Shown here: piece by piece, positions 1 through 5,330 of the stretch
Numbering within the stretch: the first letter of the stretch is position 1
Layout: every line of letters starts with the position of its first letter
NCBI GenBank assembly: GCA_016200725.1
Contig: JACQEE010000102.1
Coordinates: 1-5,330, forward strand
Length of the DNA: 5,330 bases
From: Chloroflexota bacterium
GTDB lineage: Bacteria > Chloroflexota > Dehalococcoidia > SHYB01
Direction of reading: 5' to 3'
Program-made: the position numbers and the translations under genes
The notes under the pieces: generated by a model
Databases searched by the model: none
Told to the model about the DNA's origin: nothing
Seen by the model: only the letters and a program-made list of their open reading frames with translations

Positions 1-736
1 CCCGGACTGTCACCTTTTGCGTCGGCGTGACCGTCAAGAACACACGGCGGTATCCGGCGCCTGTCTGACTCGGACGGGCTCCCGCGCCACCGAAGGAAAG
101 CGCTTGCGGAGAGGTCACTCCGGTGATCCAGTTATAGCCAACGAAACCGTTGCCAGGGCCCCGAATGCCTACCGCCGGGGCTCCCAGATCTGGGCTCGCG
201 CTGCCGGTCCTACACCCCTCGGTTCTGCCGAAATTCCCGAACTCGTCCAACCCCACGCCAAGATACGCGTTGGAAAGACCCGCGCCAGCACAATTCGCAT
301 AGCCAAGAGCCCCACCCGGGTTTCCGACAGAAAAGGTTGTGGTAGTTCCATCGAACAGAAAGAATGACAAGCCATCGGCATCGGTGCCTCCCCAGGAGGC
401 GTAGTCAAACGAGATAGAGACCCCATTCGTAGAGGGGAACGCGCTATCGTAGTAGGCAAAGCCCGCCTGATTGAGCGCCACCGGGGTCAGGCGCAACCAC
501 CCGTCCCCGGCAGGATCCACACCACCGCTCGTGAGCACAGCGCTCCCACCCAAGACCCACCCTGACGCCTGGGAGGTCTTGAACGACTGCGTTACAAACG
601 TCTGCGTCACGGGACTCGGCTTGGCCTGCGTCGTCGCAGGAACGGCCACGAGTCCAGCAAACAATGCCAGAAGCGTGACAATTCGTGCCGATAGTGCTAT
701 TCGTGCATGCATCAGCTGTCGCAACCCACTTTTCAT
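1..736 (-). CDS. Secreted L-type (legume-like) lectin-domain protein, C-terminus beyond window
   Basis: The frame is open from ATG at 736 down to the left edge: 245 codons, no stop. Residues 1-38 form a signal peptide: basic start (K2, R6, R12, R18), hydrophobic core about 19-34, probable cleavage after TQA38, implying export. The rest reads as an L-type lectin beta-sandwich: strand VSISFDYASW (106-115), sugar-site motif DADGLSFFLF (119-128; D121 is the usual carbohydrate-contacting Asp), GGALGY (141-146, like GGxLG of legume lectins), and YLGVGLDEFGNF (158-169), aligning with the metal loop VEFDTFxN. D164 and N168 are kept, but the Mn-ligand Glu is Gly162. C149 and C175 flank this loop and could form a disulphide. 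Strand YRRVFLTVTP (229-238) follows. ATG 736 is preferred over Met9 because AGGAAAGG precedes it. Codon use is less C-ending than in the neighbouring genes. Ligand unknown; further C-terminal domains may lie outside the window. The lectin fold is a pattern call from memory. Confidence 0.85.
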   Translation of the reverse strand, partial: MKSGLRQLMHARIALSARIVTLLALFAGLVAVPATTQAKPSPVTQTFVTQSFKTSQASGWVLGGSAVLTSGGVDPAGDGWLRLTPVALNQAGFAYYDSAFPSTNGVSISFDYASWGGTDADGLSFFLFDGTTTTFSVGNPGGALGYANCAGAGLSNAYLGVGLDEFGNFGRTEGCRTGSASPDLGAPAVGIRGPGNGFVGYNWITGVTSPQALSFGGAGARPSQTGAGYRRVFLTVTPTQKVTVR

Positions 737-739
737 GAG

Positions 740-747
740 CCTTTCCT
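740..747 (-). promoter_or_regulatory. Ribosome binding site of the lectin-like gene
   Basis: On the minus strand AGGAAAGG lies just before ATG 736, with the AGGA core 7 nt from the start codon. It decides the start over the later in-frame Met9, which has no comparable purine tract. The AGGAA also pairs with an upstream TTCCT (plus-strand 743-755, 3-nt loop), so part of the site could fold into a small hairpin. Confidence 0.6.
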
Positions 748-765
748 ATGAGGAAGTGATGCGTT

Positions 766-794
766 ACTCTACCCGCGTGTAGCCCATTGAACAA
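766..794 (-). promoter_or_regulatory. Candidate sigma70-type promoter for the lectin-like gene
   Basis: Reading the minus strand, TTGTTC (plus 789-794) and TAGAGT (plus 766-771) are separated by exactly 17 nt. The -35 matches TTGACA at 3 of 6 positions and the -10 matches TATAAT at 4 of 6. The leader to ATG 736 would be roughly 20-25 nt. Judged by eye only. The overlapping minus-strand GGGCTACACGC (775-785) resembles the motif upstream of the two plus-strand genes and is an alternative -10 region. Confidence 0.35.
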
Positions 795-898
795 GATGGT
801 AACCCTACTCGTTCTGGCATACGCTCCGGCGCAACCCTCCATCTCCGCTTCACTTCCGACTAGAACTCGATCCCTCGTAGGATATGGAAGGGTCTTGA

Positions 899-912
899 GT
901 GCTACACTACGC
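899..912 (+). promoter_or_regulatory. Candidate extended -10 promoter of the molybdenum hydroxylase gene
   Basis: GTGCTACACTACGC contains TGCTACACT, which fits an extended -10 (TGnTAnnnT) with hexamer TACACT at 903-908. No good -35 hexamer is visible 16-18 nt upstream, as is typical for extended -10 promoters. Initiation about 7 nt downstream would give a leader of roughly 23 nt containing the ribosome binding site. A near copy (11 of 14 bases identical) stands at a similar distance before dnaG at 4474-4487, which raises confidence in both. Confidence 0.45.
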
Positions 913-927
913 CCTGAGAGTACGCGC

Positions 928-935
928 GAGGAAAG
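928..935 (+). promoter_or_regulatory. Ribosome binding site of the molybdenum hydroxylase gene
   Basis: GAGGAAAG ends 3 nt before ATG 939, and its GAGGA core is 6 nt from the start codon. This supports ATG 939 as the true start. Confidence 0.7.
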
Positions 936-938
936 AAT

Positions 939-3245
939 ATGACCACCACCGCTGATCGCCCAACCACGCAATACAAAGTCGTCGGCACGCGGCCAATCCG
1001 CCACGACGGCGTCGACAAAGTGACCGGACGCGCTAAATACGGCGCCGACGTCACTATGCCTGGCCTCCTCTACGGCGCCATCGTCCGCAGCCCGCACGCC
1101 CATGCGCGTATCAAGCGCATCGACACATCGAAGGCCGCGAGCCTTCCCGGCGTGAAGGCCATCATCACTGCCGCCGACCTGCCCATCGCCGACGACAAGC
1201 CCATCGACCTCGCCGAATCCATGGGCAACGTCCGCATCCTCGCCGAGAACGCCCTTGCGAGCAAGAAGGTGCTCTACAAGGGCCATGCCCTCGCCGCCAT
1301 CGCGGCTACGAGCCCCCACACCGCCGAAGAGGCCGCGCAACTTGTGCACGTCGAGTACGAAGTCCTCCCGCCCGTCCTCAGCGTCGACGAGGCCATGAAG
1401 CCCGGCGCGCCTGTGCTGCACGAGCAGATGACGATGCGCAAACTCCAGAAGCGCTTCACCCGTGGCGAGGACAGCGGCGTGAAGGGCAACGTCGGCAGTC
1501 ACTGGCAGATTAAACTCGGCGACGTCGAAGCCGGCTTCCGCGAAGCCGACGTTGTCGTTGAGCGCGAGTTCCGCACGCGACCCGTGCACCAGGGCTACAT
1601 CGAGCCGCACAACACGACTGCATTCTGGTCCGCTGATGGCCGCGTGACCGTGTGGACCAGCACGCAGGGCCCCTTCGGCGTCCGCGCGCAGGTCGCCGCC
1701 GTCCTTGGCATCCCCGAATCCCAGGTGCGCATCATCCCCATGGAAATCGGCGGAGGCTTCGGCGGCAAGATCAACTCATACTTCGACCACATCGCCGCGA
1801 TGCTCTCGAAGAAGTCCGGCCACCACGTGAAGATCGTCATGTCCCGTCGCGAGGTCTTCGAGGCCAGCGGCCCAACCTCCGGCTCATGGATGAAGTGCAA
1901 GATCGGCGCGAAAAAGGATGGCCGCCTCACCGCCGCCTGGCTCTGGATGGCGTTCGAAGCCGGCGCCTTCCCAGGCTCGCCCGTCGGCGCCGCTGCCACG
2001 ACCGCGCTCACACCCTACAAACTCGAAAACGCCCTCGTCGACGCCTTCGATGTCGTCGTGAACAAGCCGAAGGTCGCCGCCTACCGCGCACCGGGCTCTC
2101 CTCAAGGCGCCTTCGCTGTCGAGACGGTCATCGACGAACTTGCCGAGAAACTGAAGATGGACCCGATGGAGTTTCGTCTCAAGAACGCCACCGGCAAAGG
2201 CGACCGCATGGTTACCGGCATTCCGCTTCCCGAAGTCGGCTGCGTAGACGTCGAGCAGGCGATCAAGAAGTCCGCGCACTACAACGCTCCCGTGAAACCA
2301 TCGCGTCCTGGACTTCTCGCCGGACGAGGCGTCGCGATGGGCTACTGGGGCAACGCCGGCATGCAGTCCTCGGCGACTGTCAGCGTGAACGCCGACGGCT
2401 CGGTGAGCCTCGTCACCGGCAGCGTGGATATCGGCGGCACCCGCGCCGCTTGCGCCATGCAGGTCGCCGAGGTGCTCGGCCTCACCGCCAAGGACGTCAT
2501 CCCCTCCGTCGGCGATACCGACTCTGTCGGCTGGACCGGCGTCACCGGCGGCAGCCGCACCGCCTTCTCCACCGGCATAGCCTCGATTACCGCCTCCGAG
2601 CGCGTCCGCGATGAACTCAAGCGCCGCGCCGCGACCATGTGGGAGGTCATGCCCGACGAGGTCGCCTTCAAGGATGGCGTCTTTATCAACCTCAAGAAGC
2701 CGGATGAGCGACTCGCATTCAAGCAACTGGCCGCCAAGTCTATGGGCCTCGGCGGCCCCGTCACTGCCTCCGCCTCGTCCAACCCAAAACAGATCGCTGT
2801 CTCCTTCGCCGCGCTGCTCGTCGATGTCGAGGTCGATCCGGAGACAGGCAAGGTGGATGCGACCCGCGTCACTGCATTCCAGGACGTCGGCCAGCCCGGC
2901 CACCCCTCGTACGTCGAGGGCCAGATGCAAGGCGGCACCGTCCAAGGGCTCGGCTGGGCGCTCAACGAAGAGTACGTGTACGACCCCAAGGGCATGATGC
3001 AGAACCCGTCCTACCTCGACTACCGCATGCCCACCGCGCTCGACCTGCCCATGATCGACACAGTGATGGTCACCACCCCGGCTCCTGGTCACCCCTTCGG
3101 CCTGCGCGGCGTCGGCGAAGTCTCCATCGTCCCGCCCATGGGCGCCGTGGCCAACGCTGTCCACAACGCCATCGGCGTCCGCGTTACCGAATTGCCTATC
3201 ACCCCTGGCGTCATCCTCAAGGCACTGGCCTCGAAGAAGCGGTAG
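939..3245 (+). CDS. Xanthine dehydrogenase/CO dehydrogenase-family molybdopterin-binding large subunit
   Basis: This 768-residue protein is full length for a separate molybdenum-cofactor subunit (usually about 750-800) of the xanthine oxidase family, whose members hydroxylate purines, aldehydes, N-heterocycles or oxidise CO. The N-terminal alpha/beta 'hammerhead' domain covers about 26-145 (TGRAKYGAD 29-37, then LYGAIVRSPHAHARI). Two cofactor-binding domains follow: GYIEPHN (219-225), TQGPF (Gln243), EIGGGFGGK (269-277), AYRAPGSPQG (381-390), SVDIGGTRAACAMQ, and C-terminal GLRGVGEVS, where E727 is the expected catalytic Glu. The loop is neither AYRCSFR (Mo-Cu CO dehydrogenase, form I) nor AYRGAGR (form II), so CO oxidation is unlikely and the substrate is open. 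There is no signal peptide or twin-arginine start, so it is probably cytoplasmic. Electrons should leave through [2Fe-2S] and FAD subunits, but neither is adjacent: upstream is a divergent lectin-like gene and downstream is dgt. Family call firm; substrate unknown. Confidence 0.93.
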   Translation: MTTTADRPTTQYKVVGTRPIRHDGVDKVTGRAKYGADVTMPGLLYGAIVRSPHAHARIKRIDTSKAASLPGVKAIITAADLPIADDKPIDLAESMGNVRILAENALASKKVLYKGHALAAIAATSPHTAEEAAQLVHVEYEVLPPVLSVDEAMKPGAPVLHEQMTMRKLQKRFTRGEDSGVKGNVGSHWQIKLGDVEAGFREADVVVEREFRTRPVHQGYIEPHNTTAFWSADGRVTVWTSTQGPFGVRAQVAAVLGIPESQVRIIPMEIGGGFGGKINSYFDHIAAMLSKKSGHHVKIVMSRREVFEASGPTSGSWMKCKIGAKKDGRLTAAWLWMAFEAGAFPGSPVGAAATTALTPYKLENALVDAFDVVVNKPKVAAYRAPGSPQGAFAVETVIDELAEKLKMDPMEFRLKNATGKGDRMVTGIPLPEVGCVDVEQAIKKSAHYNAPVKPSRPGLLAGRGVAMGYWGNAGMQSSATVSVNADGSVSLVTGSVDIGGTRAACAMQVAEVLGLTAKDVIPSVGDTDSVGWTGVTGGSRTAFSTGIASITASERVRDELKRRAATMWEVMPDEVAFKDGVFINLKKPDERLAFKQLAAKSMGLGGPVTASASSNPKQIAVSFAALLVDVEVDPETGKVDATRVTAFQDVGQPGHPSYVEGQMQGGTVQGLGWALNEEYVYDPKGMMQNPSYLDYRMPTALDLPMIDTVMVTTPAPGHPFGLRGVGEVSIVPPMGAVANAVHNAIGVRVTELPITPGVILKALASKKR

Positions 3246-3252
3246 GCGTTCC

Positions 3253-4344
3253 GTGGCAAGCACCAGCACGAGCCGCTGGCAAAGGCGGGAGGAATCTCTA
3301 TCCCCCTACGCCATCCGCAGCGATCGCTCGCATGGCCGCGAGCGACCGGAGCCTGACGACGCGCTTCGCAACCCGTTCCAGATCGACCGCGACCGCATCA
3401 TTCGCAGCAAGGCCTTCCGCCGCCTGATGCACAAGACGCAGGTCTTCCTCGCGCCGCAGGGCGACCACTACCTCACGCGCCTCACCCACACGATGGAGGT
3501 CTCCCTCATCGCCCGCGGTATCGCCCGAGCGCTGAACCTCAACGAGGACCTCACCGAGGCGATCTGCATGGGCCACGACCTCGGCCATGCTCCCTTCGGC
3601 CACCTCGGCGAGGCCACGCTGACCGAAGTCCACGGCGGCGGCTTCCGCCACAACAAGCAGAGCGTCCGCGTCGTTGAGTTGCTCGAGAACGACGGCCACG
3701 GCCTGAACCTGACCTACGAAGTGCGCCAGGGCATCCTGCGCCACTCCAAGGGTCGCGGCGGCATCGAGGGCCAGGCCAACCCCGAGCTCGACACCCTCGA
3801 AGGCCTCTGCGCCAAACTCGCCGATGCCCTCGCCTACATCACGCACGACACCGACGACGCCGTCCGCGCAGGCGTCCTCGCAGCGCCCGATCTGCCGTCG
3901 CAAGTCACCAGCATCCTCGGCAGCGACCGTTCGCAGTGGGCCCGTCTGCTCGCCGAAGACATCGTCCGCACGTCGTGGAGTGCCTCCGGCGAAGTGACCA
4001 TCCCCGCGGGGCAGCACCCATCGATCCGCATGAGCAGCGAAGTCAGCGCCGCTGCCAACGCCCTCCGCGACTTCCTCTTCGAGCACGTCTACGAGCCCGC
4101 CAGCCGCGGCGAGCAGGCCGACCGCGCCCGAGAAATAATCGCGCTGCTCTACCGCTTCTTCGCCCAGCACCCCGAGCGCGTGCCGGAAGGCTACACCGTG
4201 CACACCGACGAGCCCGGCCGCATGGCTCTCGACTACGTCTCTGGCATGACAGACGGTTACGCTCTGCGTGTTGCCGAGCAATTGAAACCAGGGATTGCCA
4301 AGGGCTTCCGCGAAGGCGGCGTACCCCTCTATTTGCCTGTATAA
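3253..4344 (+). CDS. dgt: Deoxyguanosinetriphosphate triphosphohydrolase-like protein (HD-domain dNTPase)
   Basis: This 363-residue cytosolic protein belongs to the dGTPase-like HD superfamily, which cleaves dNTPs to deoxynucleoside and triphosphate and so limits the dNTP pool. The conserved N-terminal block is present: LSPYAIRSDRSHGRERPEP, then NPFQIDRDRIIRSKAFRRL and HKTQVFLAPQGDHYLTRLTH. The metal ligands H...HD...D are intact: H79 (LTHT), H108-D109 (GHDLGHAPFGH) and D199 (YITHDTDDA). The size fits the shorter type-2 family rather than the roughly 500-residue E. coli enzyme, so substrate preference may be broader than dGTP. I take GTG 3253 as the start because no later start codon occurs before the conserved LSPYA block. 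The Shine-Dalgarno is weak (TAGG, 3243-3246, overlapping the previous stop). The 7-nt gap suggests co-transcription and translational coupling with the molybdenum gene. dnaG follows, a neighbour of dgt in other bacteria such as Mycobacterium tuberculosis. Confidence 0.93.
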   Translation: MASTSTSRWQRREESLSPYAIRSDRSHGRERPEPDDALRNPFQIDRDRIIRSKAFRRLMHKTQVFLAPQGDHYLTRLTHTMEVSLIARGIARALNLNEDLTEAICMGHDLGHAPFGHLGEATLTEVHGGGFRHNKQSVRVVELLENDGHGLNLTYEVRQGILRHSKGRGGIEGQANPELDTLEGLCAKLADALAYITHDTDDAVRAGVLAAPDLPSQVTSILGSDRSQWARLLAEDIVRTSWSASGEVTIPAGQHPSIRMSSEVSAAANALRDFLFEHVYEPASRGEQADRAREIIALLYRFFAQHPERVPEGYTVHTDEPGRMALDYVSGMTDGYALRVAEQLKPGIAKGFREGGVPLYLPV

Positions 4345-4395
4345 CGATTGCCCTGCTCGATGTATCCGTTAGCGAGACACAGCGTTCTAATATCC

Positions 4396-4417
4396 GGAGA
4401 AAGGGCTTCCTTTCCCC
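4396..4417 (+). terminator. Weak hairpin after dgt, possible terminator or leader structure
   Basis: GAAAGG (4399-4404) and CCTTTC (4409-4414) pair across a 4-nt GCTT loop. The stem extends past one A-C mismatch by two G-C pairs (4396-4397 with 4416-4417). No T-run follows, so it is not a canonical intrinsic terminator. It lies 51 nt past the dgt stop and upstream of the candidate dnaG promoter, the expected place for a terminator. Energy not computed. Confidence 0.25.
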
Positions 4418-4437
4418 TAGTTGCCCCCTTGTAGGTA

Positions 4438-4461
4438 ATGCGCACTCCGCTACTAGCGCAT
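4438..4461. repeat. Short inverted repeat upstream of dnaG
   Basis: ATGCGC (4438-4443) and GCGCAT (4456-4461) form a perfect 6-bp dyad with a 12-nt spacer, ending 12 nt before the candidate -10 of dnaG. The position would suit an operator or activator site, but a 6-bp dyad in GC-rich DNA can arise by chance. Confidence 0.2.
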
Positions 4462-4473
4462 CGCCTCGACGCC

Positions 4474-4487
4474 GCGCTACGATACGC
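4474..4487 (+). promoter_or_regulatory. Candidate -10 promoter element of dnaG
   Basis: GCGCTACGATACGC holds the hexamer TACGAT (4478-4483), which matches TATAAT at 4 of 6 positions. It ends 20 nt before the dnaG ATG. It is the near copy of the 14-mer upstream of the molybdenum hydroxylase gene (899-912), sharing GCTAC and TACGC in the same spacing. No clear -35 is visible. An alternative pair, TTGTAG (4429-4434) and TACTAG (4451-4456) with a 16-nt spacer, cannot be excluded. Confidence 0.4.
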
Positions 4488-4495
4488 TTCTTCGC

Positions 4496-4500
4496 AGGTG
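4496..4500 (+). promoter_or_regulatory. Ribosome binding site of dnaG
   Basis: AGGTG stands 7 nt before ATG 4508. It supports this start, which also places the protein's first residues where primases normally begin. Confidence 0.55.
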
Positions 4501-4507
4501 TGACCTA

Positions 4508-5330
4508 ATGACCGTCGCTGACGACATCAAGAGCCGTGTGGACATCGTGGCCCTCGTCAGCGAGACGACGCCCTTGAAGCGGGCCGGCCGCAACTTCTCG
4601 GCGAACTGCCCTTTCCACAACGAGCGCACCCCCTCTTTCTACGTCTTTCCCGACCGCCAGAACTGGCGGTGCTTCGGCGCCTGCGCCACCGGCGGCGACG
4701 TCTTCAACTTCCTGATGAAAAAAGAGAACGTCGGCTTCGGCGAGGCGCTGCGCATGCTCGCCGAGCGCGCCGGCGTCACCTTGGAGAGCTCGCAGGCATC
4801 TAAAGAAAAGGCGCAGAAGGGCGAGCGGCTCAAGACCATCAACAAGGTGGCCGCCCTCTTCTTCCACGACTTGCTGCTCAAGGACGCCGAAGCGCGCCAC
4901 GCCCTCGAGTACGTCAAGGGCAGAGGCATCGATGACGCGACGATCGAGGAGTTCCGGCTCGGGTACTGTCCGGCGAATCGTGGCGCGCTCACCCAGCGCT
5001 TGCTGGCGGAAGGCTTCTCACAGGAGGAAGCGCTTGAGGCAGGCCTGCTGCGCAGGCGCGACGATGGCACGATTTATACGCTCTTCCGCGGACGGTTGAT
5101 CATCCCGATCCAGGATGATCGCACCGACTACATCGCCTTCGGCGCGCGGACGCTGGAGAAGGACGACACGGGCCCTAAGTACATCAACTCCCCTCAGAGC
5201 CCGGTCTTCGAAAAGGGGACTGTCCTCTATGGGATTCACCGCGCAAAAGAAGCGATCCGCAAGGAAGGGCTTGCCGTTATTGTCGAAGGCTACATGGATG
5301 TGATTACCGCGCACCAATACGGTCACCGAA
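4508..5330 (+). CDS. dnaG: DNA primase DnaG, N-terminal 274 codons (cut by the window edge)
   Basis: DnaG makes the RNA primers that start lagging-strand synthesis, acting with the replicative helicase at the fork. The frame is open from ATG 4508 to the right edge. The start MTVADDIKSRVDIVALVSE is typical, with IKSRVDIV near residues 7-14. The zinc-binding domain has CPFHNERTPSF (34-44) and WRCFGACATGGDVFNFLMK (from W53): ligands C34, H37, C55 and C59. The last pair is spaced CX3C, not the CX2C of E. coli. The RNA polymerase core begins with FRGRLIIPI, YIAFGART and YINSPQSPVFEKG..LYG, and the TOPRIM motif EGYMD (E260-D264) sits at the very end. The remaining TOPRIM metal ligands and the helicase-interaction domain lie outside. 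It follows dgt by 163 nt and probably has its own promoter. The partial length is due to the window edge, with no sign of a broken gene. Confidence 0.96.
   Translation, partial: MTVADDIKSRVDIVALVSETTPLKRAGRNFSANCPFHNERTPSFYVFPDRQNWRCFGACATGGDVFNFLMKKENVGFGEALRMLAERAGVTLESSQASKEKAQKGERLKTINKVAALFFHDLLLKDAEARHALEYVKGRGIDDATIEEFRLGYCPANRGALTQRLLAEGFSQEEALEAGLLRRRDDGTIYTLFRGRLIIPIQDDRTDYIAFGARTLEKDDTGPKYINSPQSPVFEKGTVLYGIHRAKEAIRKEGLAVIVEGYMDVITAHQYGHR

Noticed and set aside
17..367. Plus-strand open frame of 116 codons at the left edge, and another at 471-782
   Set aside because: Both are antisense to the lectin-like gene, rich in R, S, T and P, without domains or ribosome binding sites.
869..894. 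Imperfect dyad GATCCCT / AGGGTC upstream of the molybdenum gene as an operator
   Set aside because: Only about four to six pairs with a bulge; not distinguishable from chance in this sequence.
444..1610. A 388-codon minus-strand open frame spanning the start of the lectin gene and the molybdenum gene
   Set aside because: It crosses the divergent promoter region and both genes in the wrong frame, has no family motif, and conflicts with the well-supported lectin frame and its ribosome binding site.
939..3245. Assignment as CO dehydrogenase CoxL
   Set aside because: The diagnostic loop is AYRAPGSP rather than AYRCSFR (or AYRGAGR of form II), and CoxM/CoxS partners are absent.
1884..3269. A 461-codon open frame on the minus strand, antisense to the molybdenum gene
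   Set aside because: Its product is low-complexity, rich in G, A, D, V and H with no recognisable motif. It is the expected mirror of a gene with C-ending codons, and the plus-strand protein has clear family motifs throughout.
3298..4281. A 327-codon minus-strand open frame opposite dgt
   Set aside because: Shadow of a GC-biased gene; the plus strand has an intact HD active site and full-length family similarity.
3253..5330. dgt as part of an antiviral (dNTP-depletion) defence island
   Set aside because: dGTPases can act in phage defence, but here dgt is next to dnaG in a housekeeping arrangement known from other bacteria, and no other defence gene, integrase or transposase is visible.

Overview
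The window looks like an ordinary chromosomal segment of a GC-rich bacterium. Chloroflexota (Dehalococcoidia/SAR202-like or a relative) is my best guess. The grounds are the form of the DnaG zinc ribbon (C-x2-H-x17-C-x3-C, 'CFGAC'), the dgt-dnaG gene order, and a molybdenum-hydroxylase subunit of a type common in that phylum. This is inference from remembered family patterns, and other GC-rich phyla are not excluded.

Layout. (1) Positions 1-736, minus strand: the N-terminal 245 codons of a secreted L-type (legume-lectin-like) lectin-fold protein; its C-terminus lies beyond the left edge. (2) 737-938: a divergent intergenic region with ribosome binding sites and candidate promoters for both flanking genes. 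(3) 939-3245, plus strand: a complete xanthine dehydrogenase/CO dehydrogenase-family molybdopterin-binding large subunit, with no [2Fe-2S] or FAD subunit beside it. (4) 3253-4344, plus strand: a dGTPase-like HD-domain phosphohydrolase (dgt), starting with GTG 7 nt after the previous stop and so probably co-transcribed. (5) 4345-4507: a gap with a hairpin, a dyad and a probable promoter. (6) 4508 to the right edge, plus strand: the N-terminal 274 codons of DNA primase (dnaG), which runs out of the window inside the TOPRIM catalytic domain.

How the genes relate. dgt (dNTP pool control) and dnaG (replication priming) form a recognisable replication/nucleotide neighbourhood. The molybdenum hydroxylase is a catabolic or redox gene that sits upstream in the same direction and may drive dgt transcription. 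The lectin-like gene is divergent, extracytoplasmic, uses less GC-biased codons than its neighbours and is probably an accessory gene.

I did not find a convincing undescribed system. The points most worth a second look are the divergent lectin-like gene, the orphan molybdenum subunit with an AYRAPGSP active-site loop, a promoter-like 14-mer shared upstream of the molybdenum gene and dnaG, and the CX3C spacing in the primase zinc ribbon. There are no RNA genes, CRISPR arrays, insertion sequences or long repeats that I can see.
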